64,000 bases of DNA from NCBI RefSeq assembly GCF_018446385.1, contig NC_056002.1, positions 29,870,636-29,934,635 on the forward strand, in the 5' to 3' direction. Source of the DNA: Zingiber officinale. Its lineage: Eukaryota; Streptophyta; Magnoliopsida; Zingiberales; Zingiberaceae. The notes under the pieces were generated by a model. It was not told where the DNA came from. It did no database searches and was given only the letters and a program-made list of their open reading frames with translations. A program made the translations under genes and the position numbers. Position 1 is the stretch's first letter; each line of letters opens with the position of its first letter. This document shows positions 21,501-32,962 of the stretch, one piece after another.

Positions 21501-23326
21501 TGTAACACCCCAAATTTCATTATTTGGAGTTCTAAAAGTGTTGATAAATACTTAGAAATGCTTTAGAAATATTCTAGATATTTTAAGGAATTTTTAGAGT
21601 ATTTTTATGCAATTTTCAAATTTCATTTGGTATTTTTACCAAAAGAAAGAAGTTTCAAAAAAATAAAGAGGTTCGGCTGAGGTTCGAACCCGCGACCTCC
21701 GACCGACCCGAGACTTAAGCGAAGCGTGATGACCAAGAACCCAGCAGGGTCGTGCTAATAAAATAGATAGTGAAATTTATTTAAGCAATAGTTGGTAACA
21801 GAATACTCGAGTTATAAAGGGAGAACTTAGGGATTTATTTGTGGTGACCTAAACTTCTCCTCTTCTCTTCTCTCTCGCGTGCGACAGTGGTGCTCAGGCG
21901 GACAACAAAGTCGAGGCTAGGGTTTTGTCTCCGGTGGCCAGCGAAGCGGTGTTTTCGTGAGATCTTCACCCGTTCGTGACTGTTTCATCGAGAGGAGCAT
22001 GCGGACACGAAGAGATCGCTGAACAACAAGCCTCTCCGCAAACCCTAGAAGCTTCTTTTCGGTTGTGAGTCCAAGAAAGCAGAGGTAAGTGCTACTCACC
22101 TGCGGTAAGGGTAGTTTCGAGCTTTGATTTAGAGTTTCTTTTGGTTTCCGAAATATGCCGTGAGGAATTTTGGATTGCTAGGGATTTAGTTTCTCCTTGT
22201 TTTCAAATTTGGCCGTAAAGATTATGGTTTAGGGTTTGCTGCCGTGAGTCTCAAAGAAAGAACATGAGAAGGTTAAGTATGTTGAGCATTTTGTTCCTTT
22301 TGGTTTCCTGCCGTGGCACTAAACAGGAGGAATGGATTGTGGTTTCGGTTTGTTTTTGAAGCATGCTTAAAGATTTCCTTTACTCTATAAAAACATAAGC
22401 TGTGAATAAGTTTTATATAGGTCTTTATGTTAAAAACAATCCAGCAAGCTTAACTTGGTATTGTGCAATGGAAAAAGGGTAAAAGCAGCTCCTTTTGAAG
22501 CTTCTGTGGAATTCGGTAGGTGCTATAAAGGAGGCACAGACAGTTTCCTTTAGAGATTACTGTGCAGTTTCGGTTTGTGCTATGTAATAGGCATGAATAG
22601 CTTTACCTTTGGGAGTGTTCTGTTGGATTTCTGTGGCTTAATTAGACCCTTTTTGTTATCAATTGTTTAACATGCTGCTAGATTCTTTGTTAGTGATTCT
22701 TTAACCTGCAGTTATAGATTTTTAGTTAGCATGTCAGTTTCGGATTTCATAAAAGCATTTAGTTTTAGTTTTCTATATATATGCAATGAATACGAACGGT
22801 TTGTTTAAGCTTGCTGTTTAATTGCTGAGGCATTTTCCTTATTAAAGATATTAATAAGTAAGAAGTATTTTACTTGAAGAGGCTAGTACCCGACTTCCGA
22901 GGTTGTCGTTAAACAAATCCAGATGACCGTTTCCGAGGTCTCGGCCCTGGTAAGACCAAGGTCTTTACCCTCATAGAACTGGTGACTCGCTACCTCAGTT
23001 GCTATTAGGGAGAGTGCAATAGTACTAAGCTTGGGCCCAAAAGATTATTATTTTGAAGTATAAAAGTATAAATTTTAAACAAGTGAAATAAGCTTCACAT
23101 AAGTTTAAAATTCAGCAAGTTTAGTTTCTTTTATGCTAGCATGTTGTTTAGATTTTCATACTGTTGTTAGATGAGCATGAGCAGCTTTACATGTTTAGCA
23201 TTTTAGTATGTTTGATTCCTTTGCTATTAGATGAGCATGTGTAGTATTTTTTTTAAGCAGTCAGTTTTTAGATTTTTTCCTATTCACATGCATATTCGAG
23301 TTTTGTGAGTTAGATAGCGCTTACTA
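21501..23326 (+). mobile_element. Plus-strand LTR of a chromovirus (G), interrupted by element F
   Basis: Begins TGTAACACCCC and resembles the reverse complement of F's LTR: both share the ATTCTAGA and GGAATTTTTAGAGTATTTTTA blocks near the start and a block near GTGAGTTAGATAGCGCTTAC, where F inserted. The other part of this LTR is not found right of F, so it was deleted. A tRNA-like stretch lies at 21668-21770 on the minus strand. Confidence 0.65.
21668..21770 (-). other. tRNA-like stretch in LTR G
   Basis: Minus strand contains GCGGGTTCGAACCTC, a good match to the tRNA B box (GGTTCRANNCC), about 70 bases after TAGCACGACCCTGCTGGG, a weak A-box-like stretch, and is followed by T-rich sequence. 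It lies 170-270 bp from the LTR 5' end and antisense to the LTR. No convincing cloverleaf. Confidence 0.4.
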
Positions 23327-25598
23327 TGTAACGACCATCCTTCTTACTACTACTACTACTTTCTAAAAGTGATCGTTACTTATCTACTAACTCTACTTAA
23401 CCGGTTTATTAAAAATCTCTAGGAAAACCCTACCGAAAAATTTTGGCAGAGTCTCCCCTATACCGGTGACCATTTCCCATAATACAAGCATAATATACTC
23501 AGCCACAGGCGGCTGGAAATATATTTCAATCAACCACGCAGCTTAATAATTCAAATCATGCAGGTAATGAAAAACTGAAAACATAACTTCTTACTACATC
23601 CTTTTCTTATCAACTTAATAAGAAATCAAACTAATCACATTCTTAAACTAAATGAATTCCTTAGCTAAGTCCCAAGAACCTCCATAGTCCACACATCACA
23701 CACTCCTCTTGCATCTCCTTGTCGCCTTCCTTCACTGTATCTTTTCTTTCCCTTTATCTGCAGTAGGAGGAAATGCAGTCTATAAGCATAAAGCTTAGTG
23801 AGCGCTATCTACTCACAAAAACTCGATATGCATGTATATAAATAAAAACATGCTAAAACTGAATGCTAACATATAAAACTACTCATGCTCATATATAGCA
23901 AAGGAATCATGCTAACTGAAATACTAAACATGTGTAGCTCATCATGCTCATAAACCAATAAAAGAAGCATACTAAACATGTAAAGCTACTAAACATGTAA
24001 AGCTAAACATGCTCATAAGAATAAAACTATAACAGCATGCTGAAAGCAAATAAAACTAAACATGCTGAATAATCTAATAGCAAGAAACAAATAAAACTAC
24101 TACTGCATGCTTCAAATAACAAGAAACTAAACTTTCTAATTCTAAACATATTTGAAGCTTGTTTCATTTGTTTCAAAACTTATACTTTAATACTTCAAAA
24201 TAATAATAAACTTCTTTTGGGCCCGACATTGTATCACTTAGCGCGCATTCTTAATAAGAATCGAGGTAGCTAATCCCGAAACTACTAAGATACTTCTAGG
24301 CCTTGTGCCTAGGGGCATCTTGGAGCCCATCCCTTGGACCTTGTGTCTGATACATGCCCTTTAAAAGTAAAATACTTTCTTTTTAACTATAACTTCTTTA
24401 TACTTGCCCTTACTTGGCATTTAAGCAAACACCTTGTGTGCGCTTTTGATATTCAATATTCTGGAATTGAAATCAAGTCGAGACCTTAGTCTTTCTTGCT
24501 TATAGTTCTTAAAGACAGAAGCTCATGTTCATGTAATAGCAAAGAAACTAATAACTGCATGCTTGTTAGAATGCAAGGTACCCAAAACTAAAATACTAAT
24601 GTTAAGAACTGTTCTTGCTCCTTAAAACAACAACAATACATCTATCCAAATATACTAAGATACCAAGTTATGCATGTTCATTAAGGAAACTACACTACTG
24701 TTCATGCTCAATTAATTAGCAAGGAAGAAAAATCAAGAAAATCAACACTGCAAGCTAAAGGCCGGTTGTTCATTTTCATGCAGTAGCAAAGAAAGGAATT
24801 TAAAGATATCAATGTTGCAAATTAAAGGATCGGCTGCTCATGTTCAACTAGTAGAAACCGAAACCGCATGTTAAACCTAAACAACTTATTCATTTATCTC
24901 AGATTTCAACAAGACTAAATCTGCACTTGTAAAGGCTGTTCATGTTCGGAATTTACAACAAGATTTCAAAACTGAACTTCCAAATCAAGGTTACTCAAGC
25001 CTAATGCACGGCACAAACCCAAATCCGTACCAATCCGATTTGCACAGCAAGGTCACAACAGAATATTATAACTCTAACTTGAATTTCTAATTGCAAGGCA
25101 TGAAGAAAATCCAATTCATATGCCTAAACTAAACAATTCATTCCTTTTCTTTGAGATCCCCGGCAGTAAGCACAAAACCATAATCTTTACAGCATGTTTC
25201 AAAAATCAAGAAGATCAAGGTCCGAAAACTACTCCTACTGCAGGTGAGAAGCAACTCACCGAGCGATCTTGGACTTATAACCGGAAAGGAGAAGTCTAGG
25301 GTTCCGGATAGGTGAAGATTCCCGTGATCCCTTGTGGCAACACCTTCTCCTCGTTGAAGGGGACTCGCGATTGTGAAGATCTCACCGGGAAAAACCCTCG
25401 CCGGCCGCCGGAGACGAAGCTAAAGCTTCGTATTTCCTTCGCTCGGTAGAAGCGGCGCCGTCGCACGCAAGGAGAAGAGGAAAAGAATTTTGAGAGAAAA
25501 TTTTAGGTTTTCGAAATAAGATTTAAATCTTATACCTTAGGTTATTTTCATTTCTAACTTTACCTTATATACTTGTCGCTGCATATCTGATCAGCAAA

Positions 25599-25676
25599 GA
25601 CCGCTAGCGCAGTTGGTCCGTTGAGTTTTGCTCGAAGCCACAGGTCTGGGCTTCGATTCTCAACCGCGCCCCTTTT
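25599..25676 (+). other. tRNA-like stretch 1 in LTR F
   Basis: Contains CTAGCGCAGTTGGTC (A-box-like), then GGGCTTCGATTCTCA (B-box-like) at tRNA spacing, ending in CGCGCCCC followed by TTTT, a Pol III terminator. Acceptor-stem pairing is poor, so it is a tRNA-derived or mimicking stretch and not a functional tRNA gene. Confidence 0.5.
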
Positions 25677-25747
25677 ATTTCCAATTTATTTTACTGTTTC
25701 TAACTACTAGTTAAATATATATCGCTCCATATATGATTAACAAAAAT

Positions 25748-25835
25748 CATGTAGCTCAGCTGGTTGGGCCAGTTTTGCTTGGGTCAGTCCGACCCGAGAT
25801 CGTGGGTTCAAATCTCACCTTCAACATTTTTTTTT
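25748..25835 (+). other. tRNA-like stretch 2 in LTR F
   Basis: Contains TAGCTCAGCTGGTTGG (strong A-box match), a pairable D-arm, GTGGGTTCAAATCTCAC (B box with a 5-bp T-arm stem) and a run of nine T. The acceptor stem does not pair. It lies about 75 bp downstream of stretch 1, antisense to the LTR and within its first 400 bp in element orientation. Confidence 0.55.
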
Positions 25836-25991
25836 AAAACTTCTTTCTTTTTGTAACCCTACTAAACGACCTCCAAAAATTACGTAAAAATACTCTAAAA
25901 ATTCCTAAAAATCTCTAGAATATTTTAAAAGTATTTCCAAATATTTTTATGGACTTTTAGAACTTGAAATAGGGAAAATTGGGTCGTTACA

Positions 25992-26004
25992 ATTCCCCAT
26001 ACTT
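25992..26004 (-). promoter_or_regulatory. Polypurine tract of element F
   Basis: Minus strand AGTATGGGGAAT directly before the 3' LTR start TGTAACGACC. Short and interrupted, but in the required place. Confidence 0.6.
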
Positions 26005-26026
26005 TATAAAAAGTTCGTTCTCGAAC

Positions 26027-28981
26027 TTAGAATAGTTCTGGATATTTCTGTCTCATACTGTCCTCCCGCTCCCAAGTGACTTCCTCGTGCTTCTGGTTCT
26101 GCCAGACGACCTTCACTAGTGGTACTTCTTTGCTTCTTAGTTTCTTGACTGCTCTGTCCACTATCTGTGTAGGTCTACTCTCATAACTAAGATCCTCTTG
26201 GATCTGCACTGACTGAGGCTCAATCACTTGGCTAGGGTCATGGAGGCACTTCTTTAGCATGGAGACATGAAATACATTGTGTATTGCTGATATGTCTTAT
26301 GGTAAATCCAGCTTGTAAGCTACTTTCCCAATCCTTTCTGTGATCAGGTAAGGTCCTACATAACGAGGACTTAATTTGCCCTTCTCGCCAAATCTCATCA
26401 CTCCCTTCATAGGAGCGACCTTGAGAAAGACTGAATCCCCTACTTGGAATTCAAATGGCCTACGGCGTGTATCAGCATAACTCTTCTGTCTACTCTGGGC
26501 AGTCTCAATTCTCTGTCTGATCTTCTGAATAGCCTGAGTAGTCTCATCTATCAGCTCTGTTTGTATGCCCAGTTCCACTTCCATCTCTCTTCTTTCACCT
26601 GCTTCTTGCCAGCAAATGGGTGAACTGCACTTCCTGCCATACAACACTTCATATGGTGCCATTTTGATGGTGGCCTGATAGCTATTGTTGTAGGCAAACT
26701 CAGCTAAGCACAGATACTTGCACCAACTTCCCTTGAAATCTAGTGCACAAGCTCTGAGCATATCTTCTAGAATCTGATTTACTCGCTTTGTCTGTCCATC
26801 AGTCTGTGGATGGAAAGCTGTGCTGAACTTGAGTTTGGTGCCTAGTGCATTCTGAACACACTCCCAAAAGTGAGAGGTGAAGCTCCCATCTCTATCAGAA
26901 ACAATAGATTTAGGAACTCCGTGAAGTCTGATCACCTCTTTAACATACAGTTGTGTCAACTGCTCTATAGAGTGGGACACCTTGATGGCTAGAAAATGAG
27001 CAGACTTGGTCAATCTGTCCACTATCACCCATATCGCATCATATCCATTTGTGGTTTTTGGGAGACCTGTTATGAAGTCCATAGATATGTCTTCCCACTT
27101 CCACTCTGGTATAGGAAGAGGTTGTAGAACTCCTCCTGGTCTCTGGTGTTCTGCTTTGACCCTCTGACATGTCAGGCAGGTACTGACATATTTAGCTACA
27201 TCTCTTTTGAGTCCAGACCACCAGAATCTCTGTTTCACGTCTTGATACATCTTGGTAGAACCAGGATGCATGGAGTAAGGTGTACTATGAGCTTCTTCTA
27301 AAATTTTCTTTCTCAGCTCTTCATCATTGGGAACACACAGGCGACTTCCTTGATAAAGAATTCCACTGTCCGATACTCAAAATTCTGAATTCTCTTCTTC
27401 TTGTATCCCTTGCTTAATCTTTTGGATATCAGGATCTTCACTTTGCTTTCTCTGTATATCCTAAAGCAGGGTTGACTCTAAGGTCAATACAGAGAGTTGC
27501 CCATAAATAATTTCCATTCCAAAATCTGACAACTCCTTCTGCAGTGGTAGGGCTAATGATGACAAAGACATCAGGGATGCACTGGATTTTCTGCTTAGTG
27601 CATCTGCCACTTTATTAGCTTTGCCTGGATGGTAGAGAATTTCACAGTCATAATCTTTGACCAACTCTAGCCACCTACGTTGTCTCATGTTTAAGTCCTT
27701 CTGAGTGAAGAAGTACTTAAGACTCTGATGGTCTGTGAAGATTCTGCACTGGACTCCATACAAGTAGTGTCGCCAGAGTTTCAGTGCAAAGACTACAGCT
27801 GCCAGCTCTAGATCATGAGTGGGATAGTTCTTCTCGTAGTCTTTGAGTTGTCTGGAAGCATAAGCTATAACTTTTCCTTCCTGCATGAGTACAGCTCCTA
27901 AGCCCATCTTGGAAGCATCACTGTAGATGTCAAAACTCTTGTCACTCTCTGGAACAGTCAGTATGGGAGCACTGGTCAGTCTCTTCTTGAGTTCTTGAAA
28001 ACTCTGCTCACATTTATCTGACCATTCAAACTTCTTGTTCTTTCTAGTCAGGGTTATAAGTGGAGAGGCTATTCTGGAAAAGTCTTCCACGAATTTCCTG
28101 TAGTACCCAGCTAAACCAAGGAAGCTTCTGATCTCCCTAGCATTCTTGGGTCTCTTCCACTTGCTGACCGCTTCTACTTTGGCTGGATCCACTTGAATGC
28201 CTTCTTTAGAAACGATATGACCTAGAAACGCCACCTGCTCCAACCAGAACTCGCACTTTGAGAATTTAGCATAGAGCTGCTTTTGCTGAAGGGTCTGCAG
28301 GACTATTCTCAAGTGCGTGTCATGCTCCTCTGGGGTCCTTGAATAGATTAGAATGTCGTCGATGAACACAATGACAAACTTGTCAAGGTATTCCCTGAAC
28401 ACTCTATTCATCAAGTCCATGAAGATTGCAGGTGCATTAGTCACACCAAAAGGCATGACTACGAATTCGTAGTGTCCGTATCTGGTCCTGAAAGCTGTTC
28501 TGGGTATATCACTCTCCTTCACTTTCAACTGATGATACTCAGAGCACAGGTCTATTTTAGAGAACACTATTGCCCTTTTTGCCCTTTTTAGCTGATCATA
28601 TAGATCATCTATTCTGGAATGAGGGTACATGTCCCTAACTGCTACTTTGCTCAGCGCTCTAAAATCTATGCACATTAGCATGGATCCGTCTTTCTTCTTA
28701 ACGAACAACTCTGGAGTTTCCCGGGGTGAATGACTAGGGCGAATGAAACCCTTGTCATGTAACTCCTGAAATTGTTCTTGTAGTTCTTTCAGCTCTGCTG
28801 GAGACATCCGGTACGGAGCTTTTGAAATTGACTCCACTTTTCTGTTGGGAGGTAGTCCAGGTAGCCTTTCTGGAAATACCTTTGGATACTCACAGACCAC
28901 CTGAACATCTTCCTGCTTGGGTCTTTCTTGTTCTTCTGTACTCCAGTTCTGATTACTTGACTGGGGTCTCTGTTTCCCCAC
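26027..28981 (-). pseudogene. Pol of element F: RT, RNase H, integrase, chromodomain
   Basis: One minus-strand frame runs the whole length, interrupted only by three stops: TAG at 27461, TGA at 27377 and TAA at 26297. Reverse transcriptase occupies roughly the first 300 residues ([28 protein letters not shown], palm motif FIDDILIYS). RNase H follows ([53 protein letters not shown]). Integrase (from about 27330) has the zinc region ending CLTCQRVKAEH, Asp in MDFITGLP and Asp in VSDRDGSF. The third catalytic residue, 36 positions after the second, is Lys in TDGQTKRVNQ where the family has Glu. The chromodomain (VKVVWQNQKHEEVTWE) ends the frame. Protease is missing. It would copy and integrate element RNA, but the breaks and the changed catalytic residue make it inactive. 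Confidence 0.88.
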
Positions 28982-29154
28982 TGTCTTGTCTTCTATCTTG
29001 ACTGACTTGTGTTACGTTTGTTGTGCCTTATTGCTATTCACACAGTGCTCACTAATGTCCTGCTGACCAGCTCTTCGCCAATCTATGGTCGGTGAGTTTC
29101 ACTACTCACATTAGGTGTTATTTCTGGTCTCAGCATTAGGAGCATCAGTCTGAC

Positions 29155-29804
29155 TCATTCTTTCACTGTACTTACTAACTCTAGGTAAAGACGAGCTAAC
29201 CTGTCGAATCTTTTGACCACTTCTTCTACTGGTAGATCACCTTGTCTGAATTCTATAAGCTTCTCATACTGTTTATTGGTGATCCGTTGACGGAAGACTT
29301 CTTCGTAAAACTCTGTCTCGAAGTCAACCCAGCTCATCTGGTTGACTGCTCTCTTACTCTTAACTCGCTCCCACTACATACAAGCATCTCCAGATAGGCA
29401 GAAAGAGACACACTTAATGGTATCGACCTTCTCGACTTCTGGTCAGTCAAGAAGCTCCATTGTGCTCTCAAATGTCTTGAACCAAGCCTGGGCATCCCAG
29501 GGCTCAGTCGTTCCTGAGAAGCTTTCTGGTTTCAGCTTTCGCCACTGGATGAGATATGCTTCTTGTCTTTTAGATGCTGTGGCGACTTCCAGGGCAGCTG
29601 ATGGGACTTCAGTCACCACTGGGGTCTCCACATTAATGGTTGGGAGAGTGGGAGGAGTTGGCTTCTGATTGACCATTAGATTGGCAATCACTTGCTGCTG
29701 CTCGCTACTTGTCTCTGAAGTTGAGTAACAGGGGTTCTAGGCTCTTCGTTCCCCTGATCTTGGTTCTCAGTACGAACGGTACGGGGAGGTTCTCTTCTTG
29801 CCAT
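29155..29804 (-). pseudogene. Gag N-terminal remnant of element F
   Basis: Starts at the ATG at 29804 (MARREPPRTV). One piece at 29443-29691 contains WRKLKPESFSGTTEPWDAQ. A second at 29155-29337 carries the gag core (FYEEVFRQ, EKLIEFRQGDLPVEEVVKRF). Both are typical of chromovirus gag (Retrotrans_gag), but in-frame stops break the coding. Nothing resembling a CCHC knuckle follows: the sequence jumps within about 170 bp to the RT linker, so gag's C-terminus and the protease were deleted. Confidence 0.75.
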
Positions 29805-30040
29805 CTAATTATGCAAAGAAAGAGACTTGCTATCTTCTCTATTTTTCCTAAACATACATATATATATATATGGATCAAGAAAGGAGAAACAATAACTTCT
29901 ATCTTACTTAAGTACTCATAAGCAATTACTCTGTACTGCAGGTTAATAATAAGGAAAGCAGAATAAAGAAAGAATTTAAATACTTTCTTACTTGGAGACG
30001 GCAAGGATGATGCTGATGTGTGTGATGCTGGAGAATGGGA

Positions 30041-30055
30041 CCTGCTCTGAAACCA
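30041..30055 (-). promoter_or_regulatory. Primer-binding site of element F
   Basis: Minus strand TGGTTTCAGAGCAGG, two bases from the LTR end. It matches the initiator tRNA-Met complement TGGTATCAGAGC with one change. Confidence 0.75.
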
Positions 30056-30057
30056 AC

Positions 30058-32127
30058 TGTAACGATCACCCTTCTTACTACTACTACTACTTTCTAAGAG
30101 TGATCGTTACTTATCTACTAACTCTACTTAACCGGTTTATTAAAAATCTCTAGGAAAACCCTACCGAAAAATTTCGGCAGAGTCTCCCCTGTACCGGTGA
30201 CCAATTCCCATAATACAAGCATAATATACTCAGCCACAGGCGGCTGAAAATATATTTCAATCAACCACGCAGCTTAATAATTCAAATCATGCAGGTAATG
30301 AAAAACTGAAAACATAACTTCTTACTACATCCTTTTCTTATCAACTTAATAATAAATCAAACTAATCACATTCTTAAACTAAATGAATTCCTTAGCTAAG
30401 TCCCAAGAACCTCCATAGTCCACACATCACACACTCCTCTTGCATCTCCTTGTCGCCTTCCTTCACTGTATCTTTTCTTTCCCTTTATCTGCAGTAGGAG
30501 GAAATGCAGTCTATAAGCATAAAGCTTAGTGAGCGCTATCTACTCACAAAAACTCGATATGCATGTATATAAATAAAAACATGCTAAAACTGAATGCTAA
30601 CATATAAAACTACTCATGCTCATATATAGCAAAGGAATCATGCTAATTGAAATACTAAACATGTGTAGCTCATCATGCTCATAAACCAATAAAAGAAGCA
30701 TACTAAACATGTAAAGCTACTAAACATGTAAAACTACTAAACATGTAAAGCTAAATATGCTCATAAGAATAAAACTATAACAGCATGCTAAAAGCAAATA
30801 AAACTAAACATGTTGAATAATCTAATAGCAAGAAACAAATAAAACTACTACTGCATGCTTCAAATAACAAGAAACTAAACTTTCTAATTCTAAACATATT
30901 TGAAGCTTGTTTCATTTGTTTCAAAACTTATACTTTAATACTTCAAAATAATAATAAACTTCTTTTGGGCCCGACATTGTACCACTTAGCGCGCATTCTT
31001 AATAAGAATCGAGGTAGCTAATCCCGAAACTACTAAGATACTTCTAGGCCTTGTGCCTAGGGGCATCTTGGAGCCCATCCCTTGGACCTTGTGTCCGGTA
31101 CATGCCCTTTAAAAGTAAAATACTTTCTTTTTAACTATAACTTCTTTATACTTGCCCTTACTTGGCATTTAAGCAAACACCTTGTGTGCGCTTTTGATAT
31201 TCAATATTCTGGAATTGAAATCAAGTCTAGACCTTAGTCTTTCTTGCTTATAGTTCTTAAAGACAGAAGCTCATGCTCATGTAATAGCAAAGAAACTAAT
31301 AACTGCATGCTTGTTAGAATGCAAGGTACCCAAAACTAAAATACTAATGTTAAGAACTGTTCTTGCTCCTTAAAACAGCAACAATAGATCTATCCAAATA
31401 TACTAAGATACCAAGTTATGCATGTTCATTAATGAAACTACACTACTGTTCATGCTCAATTAATTAGCAAGGAAGAAAAATCAAGAAAATCAACACTGCA
31501 AGCTAAAGGCCGGCTGTTCATTTTCATGCAGTAGCAAAGAAAGGAATTTAAAGATATCAATGTTGCAAATTAAAGGATCGGCTGCTCATGTTCAACTAGT
31601 AGAAACCGAAACCGCATGTTAAACCTAAACAACTTATTCATTTATCTCAGATTTCAACAAGACTAAATCTGCACTTGTAAAGGTTGTTCATGTTCGGAAT
31701 TTACAACAAGATTTCAAAACTGAACTTCCAAATCAAGGGTACTCAAGCCTAATGCACGGCACAAACCCAAATCCGTACCAATCCGATTTGCACAGCAAGG
31801 TCACAACAGAATATTATAACTCTAACTTGAATTTCTAATTGCAAGGCATGAAGAAAATCCAATTCATATGCCTAAACTAAACAATTCATTCCTTTTCTTT
31901 GAGATCCCCGGCAGTAAGCACAAAACCATAATCTTTACAGCATGTTTCAAAAATCGAGAAGATCAAGGTCCGAAAACTACTCCTACTGCAGGTGAGAAGC
32001 AACTCACCGAGCGATCTTGGACTTACAACCGGAAAGGAGAAGTCTAGGGTTCCGGATAGGTGAAGATTCTCGTGATCCCTTGCGGCAACACCTTCTCCTC
32101 GATGAAGGGGACTCACGATTGTGAAGA
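30058..32127 (-). repeat. 5' LTR of element F, truncated
   Basis: Follows the 3' LTR copy closely for 2070 bp, then stops at 32127, where the other copy continues CACCGGGAAAAACCC. The missing part includes the tRNA-like stretches and the U3 start. Its first 53 bases form an inverted repeat (30059-30069 with 30100-30110). Confidence 0.82.
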
Positions 32128-32478
32128 TCTCGTTACTCCTGTATGTGTGTTCATTCGATCGAAGTTCCACTCTGCCACTATCAAGACATGCTGCTAGGCT
32201 GAGCGGGGTAGCCACTTGACAGAAGTTGACCTCTGTCAATGTCGAGCTCTGCTGTCTAACCGAGCGGGGTAGCCGCTCGGCCCTGCTTCTGCACCTCGTC
32301 TCCTCCATTCGATGTCCAATAATCCAGTGAGCGTCGGTCATTGGACTTCTCCCCGTGTTGAAGGAGGAGGCGGATCGGAGCCTTCTCCCCCTGTCAGGGC
32401 ATGCTTCGCCCGATCGATCGATGCTATCTGCGTGTTGACCGCTTGACTTTGACCTCCATCGTGGCCGCGGGGTGGGGA
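32128..32478 (+). mobile_element. Left fragment of element D (gypsy-type)
   Basis: Moderately GC-rich, non-coding, with repeated GAGCGGGGTAGCC. It starts at the truncation point of LTR F and ends GGGGA where element A inserts; 41160 resumes with GGGAC. Assigned to D because D sequence follows on the far side of A and C. Assignment is inferred from position. Confidence 0.4.
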
Positions 32479-32945
32479 TGTTGGTGCGGTTAGCACTAAC
32501 AGTCTAACTCAGGTTTTGATGAATGACAAAGTAGGTTAAGTTAGTTTCATTGTGATCTAACACTTTTACTAAGTGTGCAAGAGAAGCCCAGCTAGGTCAA
32601 CGAGCCGACCGGATAGATGGCACGAAGCCCAGCTAGGTCGACAGGCCGATCGGATAGCTGCATGAAGCCCAGATAGGTTGATGGGCTGACCGGATGTCTG
32701 CATAAAGCCCAGCTAGGTCGACGGGCCGACCAAATAGCTGGCACGAAGTCCAGACAGGTCGACGGACTAACCTGATGTCTGGCACGAAGTTCAGCTAGGT
32801 CGACAGGCTGACCTAATAGCTGGCACGAAGTCCAGACGGGTCGACGGGATGACCGAACGTTTGACAAGTAAGTTAAGGTAAGTCACTGGAGGAGAGTGAC
32901 TTGGTGACGACGCGTCACCCCCCTATCGACTTTCACGATCCAACA
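32479..32945 (+). repeat. 5' LTR of copia element A, internally deleted
   Basis: 467 bp from TGTTGGTGCGG to GATCCAACA, followed after two bases by the primer site. Compared with the 3' LTR (40123-41159), it jumps from GACTTGGTGA directly to the terminal CCCCCCTATCGACTTTC block, so about 700 bp, including the promoter, is missing. Confidence 0.8.
32580..32875 (+). repeat. About 42-bp tandem repeats in LTR A
   Basis: About seven units of the form GCCCAGCTAGGTCGAC, then GGGCCGACCGGATAGCTGG, then CACGAA, with alternating variants (AGCTAGG and AGACAGG). A matching array is in the other LTR at 40155-40410. Confidence 0.8.
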
Positions 32946-32947
32946 AG

Positions 32948-32962
32948 TGGTATCAGAGCAGG
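32948..32962 (+). promoter_or_regulatory. Primer-binding site of element A
   Basis: TGGTATCAGAGCAGG, a full match to the initiator tRNA-Met complement, two bases after the LTR end at 32945. Confidence 0.85.

Larger units (their letters stand above)
23327..25991 (-). repeat. 3' LTR of element F
   Basis: 2665 bp, TGTAACGACCATCC at the left and GGGTCGTTACA at the right (plus strand). Repeated at 30058-32127. Contains two tRNA-like stretches (25599-25676 and 25748-25835) and many AAACATGTAAAGCTA-type short repeats around 23930-24060. Confidence 0.85.
23327..32127 (-). mobile_element. Chromovirus-like Ty3/gypsy element F (internally deleted, 5' LTR truncated)
   Basis: 3' LTR 23327-25991, internal region 25992-30057 and 5' LTR 30058-32127, the last cut after GAAGATCTC (about 600 bp missing). 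On the minus strand the LTR starts TGTAACGACCC. The internal order is primer site, gag pieces, RT/RNase H, integrase, chromodomain, polypurine tract, as in Tekay/Del chromoviruses. The gag C-terminus, zinc knuckle, protease and N-terminal RT linker are absent between 28982 and 29155. The LTRs differ at few sites where both exist, so insertion is fairly recent. No target duplication can be checked because the right end is lost. Confidence 0.85.

Noticed and set aside
25748..25835. Functional tRNA gene
   Set aside because: A and B boxes and a terminator are present, but the acceptor stem does not pair and no clear anticodon arm forms. Kept as a tRNA-like stretch.
32285..32478. Extending LTR A leftward to explain 32128-32478
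   Set aside because: The LTR start TGTTGGTGCGG at 32479 is clear and sequence left of it does not occur near the other A LTR end, so it is flank (assigned to D).
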